Program-made: the position numbers and the translations under genes
Shown here: piece after piece, positions 1 to 9,685 of the stretch
How the letters are laid out: every line of letters begins with the position of its first letter
Numbering within the stretch: position 1 is the first letter of the stretch
From: JAOUGY01 sp963785075
Lineage (GTDB): Bacteria > Actinomycetota > Acidimicrobiia > Spongiisociales > ZC4RG35
Assembly: GCA_963785075.1 (NCBI GenBank)
Contig: CAWATW010000010.1
Span: 540,724 to 604,723, forward strand
Direction: 5' to 3'
DNA: 64,000 nucleotides
Notes under the pieces: generated by a model
What the model was told of the DNA's origin: nothing
Databases searched by the model: none
What the model saw: the letters and a program-made list of their open reading frames with translations, nothing else

Positions 1-716
1 ACATCCTCGCTCTGGAGCTCATCCCACAAGGCCTGGTATCGCTCGGCGATGTCCTCGCCGAGCCCGAGGTCGGCCTCGTCGATGTCCCTTCCCATCTGGG
101 CTGCGATGTCCGCCATGCCGCCAGCGACATTGATGATCATGATGTCGAGGTCCTCTCGACGCTGCCCGTCGGAGAGCTCCCCATCGGGATAGATGGCGGC
201 GGTCTCGGCGTCGACCATGATCGTCTCGATGGCTTCGGCGTCGAATCGGTACAGAACGTTCGACAGCGAGCAGTCGCCCCAGTAGACGCCGTTGAGATGA
301 AGCTGAACGAGGAGTTGGGCAAAGGCATTGAGCATCTGGCCGCGGCGCGGGCCGAATCCGGCCCCGGCGAGCAATTCGCGGTACGAGAACGAGAACGGTT
401 CGTACAGCGTGATGAGTGCTGCGCTCTGCTCGGCGTGCCGATCGGGGTGGCGTCCTTCCACGAGGCCCACCGGTGTCACCGCGGGCATGCCCAGTGACTC
501 GAGCGCCCGCAAGACCCGGTAGTCCTGCTGGGCGGCTCTCTGTGACAGCTCCTTGACCACATAGATGGCACCGGGATACTCGAAGAAGCGGACCTCATGA
601 CGCGAGATGCCTTTGGGCAGCACGACCATGTGCGGAACCTCCCAGTCGCGGATCGATTGGTCCCACGGCAGGTCGAGGAAGTCGGGATGTCCGGGGCGTA
701 CTGTCAGCTCTGACAC
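1..716 (-). CDS. DUF4032 protein, kinase-like fold, 3' end outside window
   Basis: I translated this frame by hand because it runs off the left edge. It opens at a GTG (MSELTVRPGHPDFLDLPW) and continues 238 residues without a stop. It carries the features of the actinobacterial DUF4032 family: an early FFEYPGAIYVVKEL stretch, a segment near residue 155 reading LNGVYWGDCSLSNVLY, which resembles the catalytic loop of lipopolysaccharide-kinase/Kdo-kinase-like folds, and VDAETAAIYP just after it, in the position of the metal-binding Asp. The family is typically around 400 residues, so roughly the C-terminal half is missing. The substrate is not known and kinase activity is inference. It lies 42 bp beyond the glycosylase stop on the same strand. 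Confidence 0.75.
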   Translation of the reverse strand, partial: MSELTVRPGHPDFLDLPWDQSIRDWEVPHMVVLPKGISRHEVRFFEYPGAIYVVKELSQRAAQQDYRVLRALESLGMPAVTPVGLVEGRHPDRHAEQSAALITLYEPFSFSYRELLAGAGFGPRRGQMLNAFAQLLVQLHLNGVYWGDCSLSNVLYRFDAEAIETIMVDAETAAIYPDGELSDGQRREDLDIMIINVAGGMADIAAQMGRDIDEADLGLGEDIAERYQALWDELQSED

Positions 717-758
717 CGTCGGGAATGTAGTGGGTTGCGGTGGCCGCTCGAATGCTCG

Positions 759-1592
759 TCAGCCGGTTGGGGCGACCTGACACGTCGGGCACCAGTACGT
801 GATCCGGGCGTGGCGCACGCCGATGTGTCGCGACACGATGGCGGTGTTGCAGCGATGGCAGGCCTGTCCGGTGCGCTCGAACACCCAGGATTCGAGGCCT
901 GGTCTACGATATCCGGTGGTGACGCGCCCACCCCGTCGACCGGCGTTCGGAACCATGAGCTTGCGTGCTCGTGCCGCCAGCGCGTCGACACGCTCGGAGT
1001 CGATCGATCCCAGCGTCCGCTCCGGGTGGAGATGCTCCAGGAACAGGATCTCGTTCTTGTATTCGTTGCCGATACCCGCCATGACCCGTTGATCGAGCAG
1101 GAAGTCTGCGAGAAGCGTGTCGGGAGGGAGCAGCCCCGCCCTCGTGCGGTAGGACTCGATGTCGAACTCGTCGTCGAGCACGTCCGGGCCCAGCCGGCGA
1201 AGTGAGCGATCGATGATCCGCGTCCGCTCGACCTCGACGGTGGGCGCCGAGTAGCAGAGAACCATATGGGTGGCGGTCCGGAGCAGCAGACGGACGGCTC
1301 CGGGCTCGTCGGTAGGGCGACCCGTGCGTTCTCCTTCGGTCTCGACCATGCCGTTGTCGGACTGGATGCGCCAACGCCCCGGCATGCCGAGCCATACGTG
1401 AATCGTCATCGCGCCTTCCACGTCGATCAAGAGATGCTTCCCATGGGTTCGGATGTCCGCCACGCGGGCGCCCACCAACCGATTTGCCCACCGTCGTACG
1501 TTGGGGGATCCATCCACCTCGAGAAGCTCCTTGCCGACGAGCGCAGGCCGTAGCTTGGCTGCCGCTCGGGCATAGGAATCACCTTCGGGCAT
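759..1592 (-). CDS. nei: Fpg/Nei-family DNA glycosylase (Nei2-like)
   Basis: Base-excision repair glycosylase/AP lyase of the formamidopyrimidine/endonuclease VIII family, 277 residues. The start is the ATG giving MPEGDS: in this family the initiator Met is removed and Pro-2/Glu-3 are catalytic, so longer upstream starts are wrong. The helix-two-turn-helix sits near residue 170 (GIGNEYKNEILFLEHLHP), and a C-terminal zinc finger has CHRCN and CPTC pairs. It overlaps the stop of the lhr helicase by 14 bp and is co-directional, so the two are probably co-translated. The same lhr-nei neighbourhood is known in mycobacteria, where the glycosylase is called Nei2. The substrate is probably oxidised pyrimidines or single-strand lesions. 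The exact specificity cannot be read from sequence. Confidence 0.9.
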   Translation of the reverse strand: MPEGDSYARAAAKLRPALVGKELLEVDGSPNVRRWANRLVGARVADIRTHGKHLLIDVEGAMTIHVWLGMPGRWRIQSDNGMVETEGERTGRPTDEPGAVRLLLRTATHMVLCYSAPTVEVERTRIIDRSLRRLGPDVLDDEFDIESYRTRAGLLPPDTLLADFLLDQRVMAGIGNEYKNEILFLEHLHPERTLGSIDSERVDALAARARKLMVPNAGRRGGRVTTGYRRPGLESWVFERTGQACHRCNTAIVSRHIGVRHARITYWCPTCQVAPTG

Positions 1593-4500
1593 CGATCCGG
1601 AGCCCCCGATGTGTGTGCCGGAACCCGAACTCCGTGAGCGCACGACCCAGCGGAGCGGCCGCGATCGGCTCGCCGTCCACCGTGTCGAGCGTTGCCCGTC
1701 CTCGCCGTGTGGCGATGTCGGCGATGGCAGCTGCCACCGGATGCACGAGCGCCGGGTCGGCATCGAACATCCGCACCTTTCGGCCATCGACGAAGGCGAC
1801 GAGGGATCCGTTTGCCAAGACCACCTGTGAACCCGCTATCCGCCCGATTCGGCCGTCCTCGATCGCCGGCCAGTCAAGGGCCGCTCCGTAGGGATTTGCG
1901 GGGTCGGTGGCCGCCAGCGCAACGACGACATCGTCGGAAGGAGCCCGGAGCCGGTCGACTGCGCCGGGCAGGGCGAACTGCGCCCCGCCGAGGCCCTCCA
2001 CGAAATACCCTCGCCGTACCTTGCCGGCTTCCTCGAGTTGTGACAGCACCGGGTAGATCCCGCTGAAACCGCCGGCCACCGACTCGTGTGCCACCGCTGC
2101 CCGGGTGAGCACGCCGTGCCGGCGCAGGAGTTGGTCTACGAGGGCGGCCGCCCGGCGAGTCGGCTCGGGGTGTTCCCAGAGCAGATCCGACACGAGTGAC
2201 CATCGGCCGGCCGCGTGGGGCGGAAAAGTCGAAGGAACGTTGGGGCGCCTACCCGAACGTGAGCGTCCGGTCGATCGAAGGAATGCGCGCACCGGTGCGA
2301 AGCTGTCGTTGGTCACTTCGCCCGCCCAGACGAGATCCCACAGGGCGGCGAGGATCTCGGCCGGCTCACCGCCGCCGCAGGCTCCATACAGGTCGCGAAA
2401 GAAGGCTGCACCTCGCCGTTCGAGGTGGGCGCGTATCGCATCGTGGTGTGGGCCAGAGGGTCGTTCGACGGAGGCGTCCGTGAGCAGCGCCGGGAGATGA
2501 TCGCGGTGGTACAGCGCAACCCGCCCGTCGCGAGCACCGATCGAACCTCTTCCGATCCAGGCGACCTCGCCCTCGATGCACAGTTGGTCGAGCTGGGGGC
2601 CTCCGTCGACGAGGCGAGCAGAGAGGACCTCGCTCTCCAGCACCGACGCCGGAATCTCGAGCGCCTGGAGCTGGTGGAGAACATCGAGCATCGCCGAGCG
2701 GCCGCGGGCAGGTGGGTCCGTGACGCCGTGCCATGCGGGCAAGAACCGGGCGAGCCCTCCGGCATCCACCGGCTCGATCTCATGGCGCAGGGCGGCGAGT
2801 GATCGACGTTTGAGCCGCCGCAGGACCTCCATGTCGATCCATTCCTGACTGGCTCCACCGGGTCTGAAGGCTCCCCGTGTCACGCGGCCGGCCGACTCGA
2901 GCCTGGCGAGTGCCGTGTCGGCCACGCCACGGGGCAGCCCCAGTGCGGCTGCGGCCTCGTCGACCGTGAACGGGCCGTGGGTTCGTCCAAAACGGCCGAC
3001 GACGTCTCCGAGAGGATCGGCGACAGGCTCGAGGAAGACCGAGGGTACCCCTTGCGGCGGTTGGACGCCCAGTGCGTCCCGCAGTCGGCCTGCGTCTTCG
3101 ACCGCGGCCCAACGTGCGGCACCCGCCATGTGTACCCGGATGACCCGGCGTGCCCGTTCGAGCTCTTCGAGGAGGTCCAGAGTGTCGGTCTCGGTGCTTC
3201 GAATCGCCACGTCGTCGGTCCCGAGAGGGCCGAGATCCTTCAGCAGGTCGTGGATCCCATCGGGACCGCGGACTCGGCGCTCTTCGGTGAGGCGCTGCAA
3301 CTCGAGCTCGAGATCGGCCAGCACCTCGCCGGAGACGAGCTCACGCAGCTCGCTCTCTCCGAGCAGCTCGCGAAGCAGGTCGCGGTCGAGTGTCAGGGCG
3401 GCTGCACGGCGTTCGGCGAGTGGTGTGTCGGCCTCGTAGAGGAACGCGGCCACGAACGCGAAGAGCAGCGACGATGCGAACGGTGAGGGTGTCCGGCTCT
3501 CGACCTCTACGACCCGGATCGCCCGGGAACGGATGTCTCTCAACACGCCCTGCAGCGCGGGTAGGTCGAAGTCGTCTTGGAGGACCTCCCGAAAGGTCTC
3601 GAGCACGATCGGGAAGGAACCAAACTGCTTGGCGACCTTCAGGAGATCGGCAGCACGACGCCTCTGCATCCACAGCGGTGTTCGCTTGCCGGGCCTGCGG
3701 CGGGGGAGAAGGAGCGCACGGCCTGCCGCCTCCCGGAATCGGGCGGCGAAGAGCGAGGTGTCGGCCAGATGATCGAGGAGGATCGACTCCACTTCTTCCG
3801 GCTCGAGGGTGAGATCGGAGATCGATGGCGTCTCGTCGGCATCGGGGAAGCGGAGCGCGATGCCGTCGTCCGACCAGATCACGTCGACGTCGATCCCGGC
3901 CGTCTCCCGGAGTTTGGTGGTCAGGGCCATTGCCCACGGCGCATGCACCCTGGCACCGAGTGGCGACAGCATGACGATTCGCCAGTCGCCGATCTCGTCG
4001 CGGAAGCGCTCGACGACCATCGTCTGGTCGGAGGGCAGGGCCCCGGTCGCCTCGCGTTGTTCCTCCAGGTATCGCACGAGATTGGTCGCCGCCAGCTCGT
4101 CGAGCCGGAACTCGGCGACGAGACGCCGGGTCGCATCGTCGGGGGAGAGCGAGCCCAGCTCTCTGATGAATCGACCCACGGCCTGGCCTGTCTCCATGTT
4201 CCGTCCGAGGGAATCGCCATGCCAGAAGGGCATCTTGGCGCCGGGCTCGCCGGGTGCCGGAACCACTTCGACCCGATCCGGGCCGATCTCGGTGATTCGC
4301 CAGCTGGAGGATCCGAGCAGGAACACATCGCCCTGTCGTGACTCGTACACCATCTCCTCGTCGAGCTCACCGACCCGGGCACCATCGGGCAGCTGGACCC
4401 GATACAACCCGCGGTCGGGGATGGTTCCGGCATTGGCCACGGCGAGCTGCCTCGCACCCGGCCGCGCCGACACCACGCCGGTGATGCGGTCCCAGGTCAG

Positions 4501-5979
4501 TCTGGGGCGGAGCTCTGCGAAGAGATCCGACGGATAGCGCCCGGCGAGCATGTCGAGCGTGGACTCGAAGACAGCGCGCGTCAACTCGGTGTACGGCGCC
4601 GCTCGTCGTGTCAGCTCGTAGAGATCGTCCACAGTGCGGTCTTCCATGACCACGGAGGCGACGAGCTGCTGGCACAGGACATCGAGCGGATTGCGGGGGA
4701 TCTTCGTGGACTCCACCTGCCGATCGGCCATCAGGTCGACCACCACCGCCGACAGGAGCAGGTCGCCGCGATGTTTGGGGAAGACCTTCGCTTTCGAAAC
4801 CCCTCCGACGTGGTGGCCGGCTCTTCCCACTCGTTGCAGGCCCGAGGCGACCGAGATCGGTGACTCCACCTGGATCACGAGATCGACCGCTCCCATGTCG
4901 ATCCCCAACTCGAGTGACGAGGTCGCAACCACTGCCTTGAGCTCGCCGCGTTTCAGTGCCTCCTCGATCTGTACACGCTGGTCCCGTGAAACAGAACCAT
5001 GGTGGGCGCGAGCGATCTCGGTTTCGGCGAGTGTGTTGAGCTCTGAACAGATCCGTTCTGCGAGGCGCCGGCTGTTGGCGAAGACGATCGTCGACTCGTG
5101 GCTCTCGATGAGCTGGAGGATCTTCGGGTACACGGCAGGCCAGATAGAGCGTGTGCGAACCGGGCCCTCGCCGCCGTCGAGGAACGACTCCAGCGGATCG
5201 GGAGGTGCCGGCTCCACCATGTCCTCGACCGGAACGACGAGCTCGACATCGATGTCGCGCTCACCACCGGCGTCGATCACTGCAACGGGTCGCGGCACCA
5301 TCGTCTCGTCGTCGACCGGGATGGAGCCGCCGAGGAAGGCTGCGATCGTCTCGAGGGGGCGTTGAGTCGCCGAGAGACCGATCCGTTGCGGAGCACTCTG
5401 TGTGATGTCTTCCAGCCGTTCCAGGCTCAGGGCCAGGTGAGCGCCTCGCTTCGACCCGGCGACGGCGTGGACTTCGTCCACGATCACGGTTTCGACGCTC
5501 TTGAGCGCCTCACGGGCCTGAGAGGTGAGCAGCAGAAAGAGCGACTCGGGCGTGGTGATCAAGATGTCGGGAGGGGTCCGTTGCATCCGCCGTCGCTCGT
5601 CGGCGGGCGTGTCACCCGTGCGAAGGAAGGTCGTGATCTCGGGAAGATCTCCCATCCCCAGGCGTTCTGCGGCGTGGCGGACACCGAGCAACGGAGCACG
5701 GAGGTTCCGGTCGATGTCGTAGGCGAGGGCCTTCATCGGTGACACGTACAAGACCCGACACCGTTCCGGTTTGTCGGGCTGTGGGCTGGTCAGCAGTCGG
5801 TCGATGTTCCAGAGAAAGGCGGCGAGGGTCTTGCCCGAGCCCGTGGGTGCGTGGATCAGCGTGTGGGCGCCCCTGCCGATGGCGTCCCATCCCAGTCGCT
5901 GCGCCGCGGTGGGTGCAGGGAACGAGGCCTCGAACCAGGCACGGGTGGCGGCCGAGAACGGAGAAAGGGGATCGGACAC
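1579..5979 (-). CDS. lhr: Lhr-type superfamily 2 DNA helicase
   Basis: Large ATP-dependent 3'-5' helicase of the Lhr family, 1,466 residues from the GTG start (MSDPLSPFSAATRAWF). This start is preferred because the extra upstream residues do not look like Lhr. Visible motifs are Walker A HAPTGSGKT near residue 48, a DEVH box (VIVDEVHAVAGSKRG), SAT (GLSATQRPLE), and motif VI QRVGRAGHH. The C-terminal half matches the long Lhr-CTD with winged-helix segments. The length agrees with bacterial Lhr of about 1,500 residues. It is the upstream partner of the Nei-like glycosylase, with overlapping ends. In mycobacteria Lhr is DNA-damage linked, so a repair module is likely. Confidence 0.93.
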   Translation of the reverse strand: MSDPLSPFSAATRAWFEASFPAPTAAQRLGWDAIGRGAHTLIHAPTGSGKTLAAFLWNIDRLLTSPQPDKPERCRVLYVSPMKALAYDIDRNLRAPLLGVRHAAERLGMGDLPEITTFLRTGDTPADERRRMQRTPPDILITTPESLFLLLTSQAREALKSVETVIVDEVHAVAGSKRGAHLALSLERLEDITQSAPQRIGLSATQRPLETIAAFLGGSIPVDDETMVPRPVAVIDAGGERDIDVELVVPVEDMVEPAPPDPLESFLDGGEGPVRTRSIWPAVYPKILQLIESHESTIVFANSRRLAERICSELNTLAETEIARAHHGSVSRDQRVQIEEALKRGELKAVVATSSLELGIDMGAVDLVIQVESPISVASGLQRVGRAGHHVGGVSKAKVFPKHRGDLLLSAVVVDLMADRQVESTKIPRNPLDVLCQQLVASVVMEDRTVDDLYELTRRAAPYTELTRAVFESTLDMLAGRYPSDLFAELRPRLTWDRITGVVSARPGARQLAVANAGTIPDRGLYRVQLPDGARVGELDEEMVYESRQGDVFLLGSSSWRITEIGPDRVEVVPAPGEPGAKMPFWHGDSLGRNMETGQAVGRFIRELGSLSPDDATRRLVAEFRLDELAATNLVRYLEEQREATGALPSDQTMVVERFRDEIGDWRIVMLSPLGARVHAPWAMALTTKLRETAGIDVDVIWSDDGIALRFPDADETPSISDLTLEPEEVESILLDHLADTSLFAARFREAAGRALLLPRRRPGKRTPLWMQRRRAADLLKVAKQFGSFPIVLETFREVLQDDFDLPALQGVLRDIRSRAIRVVEVESRTPSPFASSLLFAFVAAFLYEADTPLAERRAAALTLDRDLLRELLGESELRELVSGEVLADLELELQRLTEERRVRGPDGIHDLLKDLGPLGTDDVAIRSTETDTLDLLEELERARRVIRVHMAGAARWAAVEDAGRLRDALGVQPPQGVPSVFLEPVADPLGDVVGRFGRTHGPFTVDEAAAALGLPRGVADTALARLESAGRVTRGAFRPGGASQEWIDMEVLRRLKRRSLAALRHEIEPVDAGGLARFLPAWHGVTDPPARGRSAMLDVLHQLQALEIPASVLESEVLSARLVDGGPQLDQLCIEGEVAWIGRGSIGARDGRVALYHRDHLPALLTDASVERPSGPHHDAIRAHLERRGAAFFRDLYGACGGGEPAEILAALWDLVWAGEVTNDSFAPVRAFLRSTGRSRSGRRPNVPSTFPPHAAGRWSLVSDLLWEHPEPTRRAAALVDQLLRRHGVLTRAAVAHESVAGGFSGIYPVLSQLEEAGKVRRGYFVEGLGGAQFALPGAVDRLRAPSDDVVVALAATDPANPYGAALDWPAIEDGRIGRIAGSQVVLANGSLVAFVDGRKVRMFDADPALVHPVAAAIADIATRRGRATLDTVDGEPIAAAPLGRALTEFGFRHTHRGLRIDARR

Positions 5980-6189
5980 CCGTTCACTGTATCGGGGCCC
6001 TGTGACCAATAGGGCAGGGTTGGCCGACGCACGGAAGGGACGGTTCCAAAGGGGCGCGAGCGTCGCGGCGGGGATCTGTTCTACAGAGGCGTGGTCGGTG
6101 GCAACCGGACGGTCCCGGTGACAGCACACACCGTCAACGGGCTTCGAGAGCCGGGAGGTCGATGGGCAGAAGGGGTGAAAGTCGACCGT

Positions 6190-6777
6190 TCAGAGCGCCA
6201 CGGGCGTGCGCTGAAGAACGGCGGCGACCGTCGCAGCGACAGAACCACCTTCGACGAGGCCGACGAAGGTCGAGGCGATGTCTGGATCGAACTGTGTGCC
6301 GGCGTACGTCCGAAGCTCATGGAGCGCATGATCGACGGGGAGCGCCGGCTGGTACGAGCGGTGGCTCGTGATGGCATCGAAGGCATCGGCGACGAGAACG
6401 ATGCGAGCGAGGAGAGGGATCTCGTTTCGGCGAAGCCCGAAGGGATAGCCACCACCGTCCCACCGCTCGTGGTGGTGCAATATCGCTTCGGCGATCGCCC
6501 GGTCGTACGCATCGATCGTCATCGCGAACCCGTACTCGGGGTGGCGGCGGATGCGGCGGATCTCATCGCCGACGAGGGGACCGGGCTTGGCGAGGATCGC
6601 AGGATCGACGTGGATCTTTCCGACGTCGTGGAGAACGCCCACGGTGGTCAAGCGATCGAGGTCATCTTGATCGAGTCCGATCGCAGCGCCGATCTGGGTT
6701 GCGAAGGAACTCACGCGATAGACGTGCCCATAGAGGTCTTCGACAGCGTCCGACATCGCTTCGATCAAGGAGTCCAT
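6190..6777 (-). CDS. HD-GYP domain protein, probable cyclic-di-nucleotide phosphodiesterase
   Basis: A 195-residue single-domain protein made almost entirely of an HD-GYP domain. Metal-binding signatures are present in order: GHVYRVSSFA near residue 18, LHDVGKIHVD near 50, HPEYG near 79, HHERWDGGGYP near 101 and DAFDAITSHRSY near 130. Intact HHE and GGYP motifs suggest catalytic competence against c-di-GMP or a related nucleotide. No receiver or sensor domain is attached, which is unusually minimal. It starts at an ATG with GAGGAAGG-type purines upstream. It stands alone between lhr (about 200 bp away) and the BtpA-family gene, so context does not reveal the input signal. Confidence 0.85.
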   Translation of the reverse strand: MDSLIEAMSDAVEDLYGHVYRVSSFATQIGAAIGLDQDDLDRLTTVGVLHDVGKIHVDPAILAKPGPLVGDEIRRIRRHPEYGFAMTIDAYDRAIAEAILHHHERWDGGGYPFGLRRNEIPLLARIVLVADAFDAITSHRSYQPALPVDHALHELRTYAGTQFDPDIASTFVGLVEGGSVAATVAAVLQRTPVAL

Positions 6778-6928
6778 TTCCGCCCTTCCTCACATCCGTC
6801 CACGTCAACTGAGTCTCGGAAAACGGACTCGCGTTACGCGCCTCGCACATGATCACGCATCGAACGGTCGAGGTCCATGGGCCGGGAGGCTCAGACTTGT
6901 CCACAGCGAGGTGGATTCCGTGTGGGCG

Positions 6929-7714
6929 TCAGAGCCAGGAAAGGACCGTGGCAGCGCCGATGAGGGCTGCCGCTCTTGCCGGATCCACGCGGTTGGTGGC
7001 GACGCCCTCCACTTTGATGCTCGAACCGACGATCGCAGCGTCGAAGACCTCGGCCAGCTCGGTGAGTGTTTCGGCCGTTGCGCCGGAGCCTGCGACGAGC
7101 GGCGCCTCGGGCACGACGTCGCGGACGCGGTGAGCGTCCAGGAGGTCGATGGCCCGCCCTGTCCCTGCACCCGAGATGACCAGTGCACCCGCACCGCCAC
7201 GTTCCCACGTGTCCACCGCCGCCTGTTCGATCGCCAGCCCGGGTGGTGGTGACGCATGCTTCACGAACACATCGGCCAGCACCACCACCTCCGGAGCCAG
7301 GGCAGTCCGTTGCCGGGCGACCTCCGCTGCCTGTCCCGTGATCATTCCCTGGTCGGTGAACATGGTTCCCGACAGTACGTTGATCCTGACATGAGAGGCT
7401 CCGACCGCTGCTGCCACGGCGACTGCGGCCAGGCCGTCGTTTCGGAGTACGTTCACGCCGAGGGGAACGGGAGTGGCGGATCGAACCTCGGCTGCGGCTC
7501 GGGTCATCGCCGCAACCGTGACCGCCGGAACCGAGTCCGCGAAGAACGGCGCATCACCGAAGTTCTCGATCATGAGGGCGGGGAAGCCGGCCTCCGTCAG
7601 TGCGAGTGCGTCGCGAACGGCCGAGTCGATGACCGCCTCCATCGAGCCACCGAACCCGGGCGACCCAGGAAGTGGATCGAGGTGCACCATCCCCATCAGA
7701 CGGGGAAGGCTCAC
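6929..7714 (-). CDS. BtpA/SgcQ family TIM-barrel protein
   Basis: 261 residues from a GTG start, giving MSLPRLMGMVHLDPLPGSPG, the N-terminal signature of the BtpA family (PF03437). Other family segments include ALMIENFGDAPFF, GVNVLRNDG and IVGSSIKVEG. BtpA stabilises photosystem I in cyanobacteria, while SgcQ relatives occur in sugar-related operons, and the molecular activity of non-photosynthetic members is unknown. It begins by a 4-bp GTGA overlap with the preceding TIGR03084-type gene, so the two are translationally coupled. A nucleosidase or sugar-phosphate role would be a guess. Confidence 0.85.
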   Translation of the reverse strand: MSLPRLMGMVHLDPLPGSPGFGGSMEAVIDSAVRDALALTEAGFPALMIENFGDAPFFADSVPAVTVAAMTRAAAEVRSATPVPLGVNVLRNDGLAAVAVAAAVGASHVRINVLSGTMFTDQGMITGQAAEVARQRTALAPEVVVLADVFVKHASPPPGLAIEQAAVDTWERGGAGALVISGAGTGRAIDLLDAHRVRDVVPEAPLVAGSGATAETLTELAEVFDAAIVGSSIKVEGVATNRVDPARAAALIGAATVLSWL

Positions 7715-8442
7715 AGAAAGGCCCTGACCACCTCGACGGCGACCTGTGCCGCATCACCGGAGACCTTCAAACGTGTCTCGGCAAAGCTCGCTCGTGCCAC
7801 CACGAGCCTCGCCCAATCGGACGCCGATCCTTTGATCAGGTTCTCGGCGTCGTCGGGGCCGAAGATCCACTTCGTGTACCCCGGGCCGATGAGCTCGATG
7901 CGAATCGGAACGAAATCTTCGCCCGCCAGCTTGAAAGAGTACGGGAGCGCCTTCCAGCCGAGCCAGCAGATGTGGCGGATGCGCGGGGTGTCTTCGATCT
8001 CGGCTTCCATCGCCTCGTAGATGTCGAGACCGTGTGCCCACGTCTCCATGAGCCTCGTGGTGGCCAGCGTTCGGGCGCTCATCGATCCTGCGATCCACTC
8101 GAGTCGGTGGCTTGGGTCCATGTGTGAAAGGGGCTCGACGACCCTCGCCCGCCCACCTCGCCACCATTCGATGACGTCTTGGGGCCGCATCTTCCGGCCA
8201 CGTTCCACGGCTTCCTGTCGGATGCTGTCGAGGTCGGGTGTCGAGCGATATCGACTGAGGTCGGCTTCGCCCGTGATCACCGACGCTGCCAGCTCCTCGG
8301 AGTCGGCCAAGTGGCTGATCGTGTCGCGGATGGACCAGCCGACCGAACGCGTCGGCTTGTCCCAGTCCTTCAGCGAAATCCGCTGAAGGAACTGGTCGAG
8401 GTACTGCTGCTCAGCAACGAGGTCTGACAGGATCTCACGCAC
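7711..8442 (-). CDS. TIGR03084-type DinB/maleylpyruvate-isomerase-like protein
   Basis: 243 residues, GTG start. The N-terminal helix bundle is of the DinB/mycothiol-dependent maleylpyruvate isomerase type: SVGWSIRDTISHLADSEE near residue 34 places the first metal-binding His, and TRLMETWAHGLDIYEAM near 128 supplies the later His residues. Actinobacterial proteins of this architecture are catalogued as TIGR03084. They are presumed metal-dependent, thiol-linked enzymes of unknown substrate. It is coupled by a 4-bp overlap to the BtpA-family gene, suggesting the two act in one pathway, but I cannot name it. Confidence 0.8.
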   Translation of the reverse strand: MREILSDLVAEQQYLDQFLQRISLKDWDKPTRSVGWSIRDTISHLADSEELAASVITGEADLSRYRSTPDLDSIRQEAVERGRKMRPQDVIEWWRGGRARVVEPLSHMDPSHRLEWIAGSMSARTLATTRLMETWAHGLDIYEAMEAEIEDTPRIRHICWLGWKALPYSFKLAGEDFVPIRIELIGPGYTKWIFGPDDAENLIKGSASDWARLVVARASFAETRLKVSGDAAQVAVEVVRAFL

Positions 8443-8557
8443 GGCAGGTCATTCTAGTGCCCCGGGAAGCATTCGACGCCCGCTTGCCGGGGTTCGAGCA
8501 ATCCACCTTCTCGCATCGTGGAACCCCGGCTCTCGGTGACCGGAGAGGAATGGGGAG

Positions 8558-9643
8558 TCAGAAGCTGCGGTCGGCCTGTTCGGTGCCGAACGGAGCGGGG
8601 GGATGAACCTCTTCCGGGGGCGCCACGATCGCATTGAGCTCGTCGATCAGGCTTCTGAGGCGGGCGTATCGCCGCCTGTCGAATCGAAACGCCACACGCT
8701 CGCAGTCGAGCGCATCGCCGTCGCGCACTTCTGCCTCGGTGGCACCGATCGCTTCGATGTCTCCGGACACGATGATGTCCCGGTAGTCGTCGGACAGTCG
8801 CGCCAGCGTTCCCGGATCGGGGGCCTGCCGAAGCCGGAGCACGAGGGTTCCGTCGACGTAGCGCTGAGAGTGGAAGTTCGCATAGAACCGGCACATCACG
8901 TCCGCCGCCTCCGTCGGATCGTTGGTGACGGTGAACAAGGACGTGTCCTCGGGGGAGATGAGTCCTTTCTCGCTCAGGACGGCCTGCATGAAACCGACGA
9001 GCGGGCCCCAGTATCCGGTGCCTTCGGCCTCGAGCATCACGATCGGATGCAGGTCGCTCTTTCCGGTTTGGATGAGTGTGAGGAGCTCGAAGGTCTCGTC
9101 GAGCGTGCCGAAACCACCTGGGAAGAGCGCAAACCCGTGTGACTCCTTGACGAAACCCAGCTTGCGGGTGAAGAAGTACTTGAAGTTGACGGTTTTCTCC
9201 GGTGAGACGTACTCGTTGGCGTTCGCCTCGAACGGGAGCCGTATGTTCACGCCATAAGAGGCTTCGAGTCCGGCCCCGCGGTTGCCCGCCTCCATCACCC
9301 CGGGCCCGGCGCCGGTCACGACGCCCCAATGCCGCTCCACCATGATGCGGGCGAACTCCTCGGCGAGGCGATAGTTGGGGTCGGTGTCCGCCAGTCGGGC
9401 GGATCCGAAGATGGTGACTTTGGGCTCGTCGTGGCGGGAGAAGACCAGCATCGAATATCGCATCTCTTTGAGAGCGGTGTTGACGAGCTTCAGATCGCCC
9501 CGGCCGGGCGCGTCGCGGTGGAGCTTGAGAACGGTCACGATCATCTCGCGGATCAGATCGCCGTTGTCGTTGGTCGACACCTGTGCGATCAGGTCTGTGA
9601 CGGTCGTGTCGAGCTCGGGATTGCCGAGGTCGTAGCTACGCAT
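8558..9643 (-). CDS. LOG family protein (TIGR00730-like)
   Basis: 361 residues. The core is a lysine-decarboxylase-like Rossmann fold with the LOG signature PGGFGTLDE near residue 180 and an upstream GAGPGVMEAGNRGA loop that binds the nucleotide. LOG proteins hydrolyse nucleoside 5'-monophosphates (cytokinin-type or AMP-like) to base and ribose 5-phosphate. This is the long form: about 80 extra N-terminal and 100 extra C-terminal residues surround the usual 190-residue core, as in many actinobacterial paralogues. It is a single gene with 42 bp to the AAA gene stop upstream. Cytokinin production in this host is unlikely to be the main role. Confidence 0.85.
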   Translation of the reverse strand: MRSYDLGNPELDTTVTDLIAQVSTNDNGDLIREMIVTVLKLHRDAPGRGDLKLVNTALKEMRYSMLVFSRHDEPKVTIFGSARLADTDPNYRLAEEFARIMVERHWGVVTGAGPGVMEAGNRGAGLEASYGVNIRLPFEANANEYVSPEKTVNFKYFFTRKLGFVKESHGFALFPGGFGTLDETFELLTLIQTGKSDLHPIVMLEAEGTGYWGPLVGFMQAVLSEKGLISPEDTSLFTVTNDPTEAADVMCRFYANFHSQRYVDGTLVLRLRQAPDPGTLARLSDDYRDIIVSGDIEAIGATEAEVRDGDALDCERVAFRFDRRRYARLRSLIDELNAIVAPPEEVHPPAPFGTEQADRSF

Positions 9644-9685
9644 GGGAGAAAGAGGGTACCGGTTCGGCGCCGGTCGGCAGGCGGG

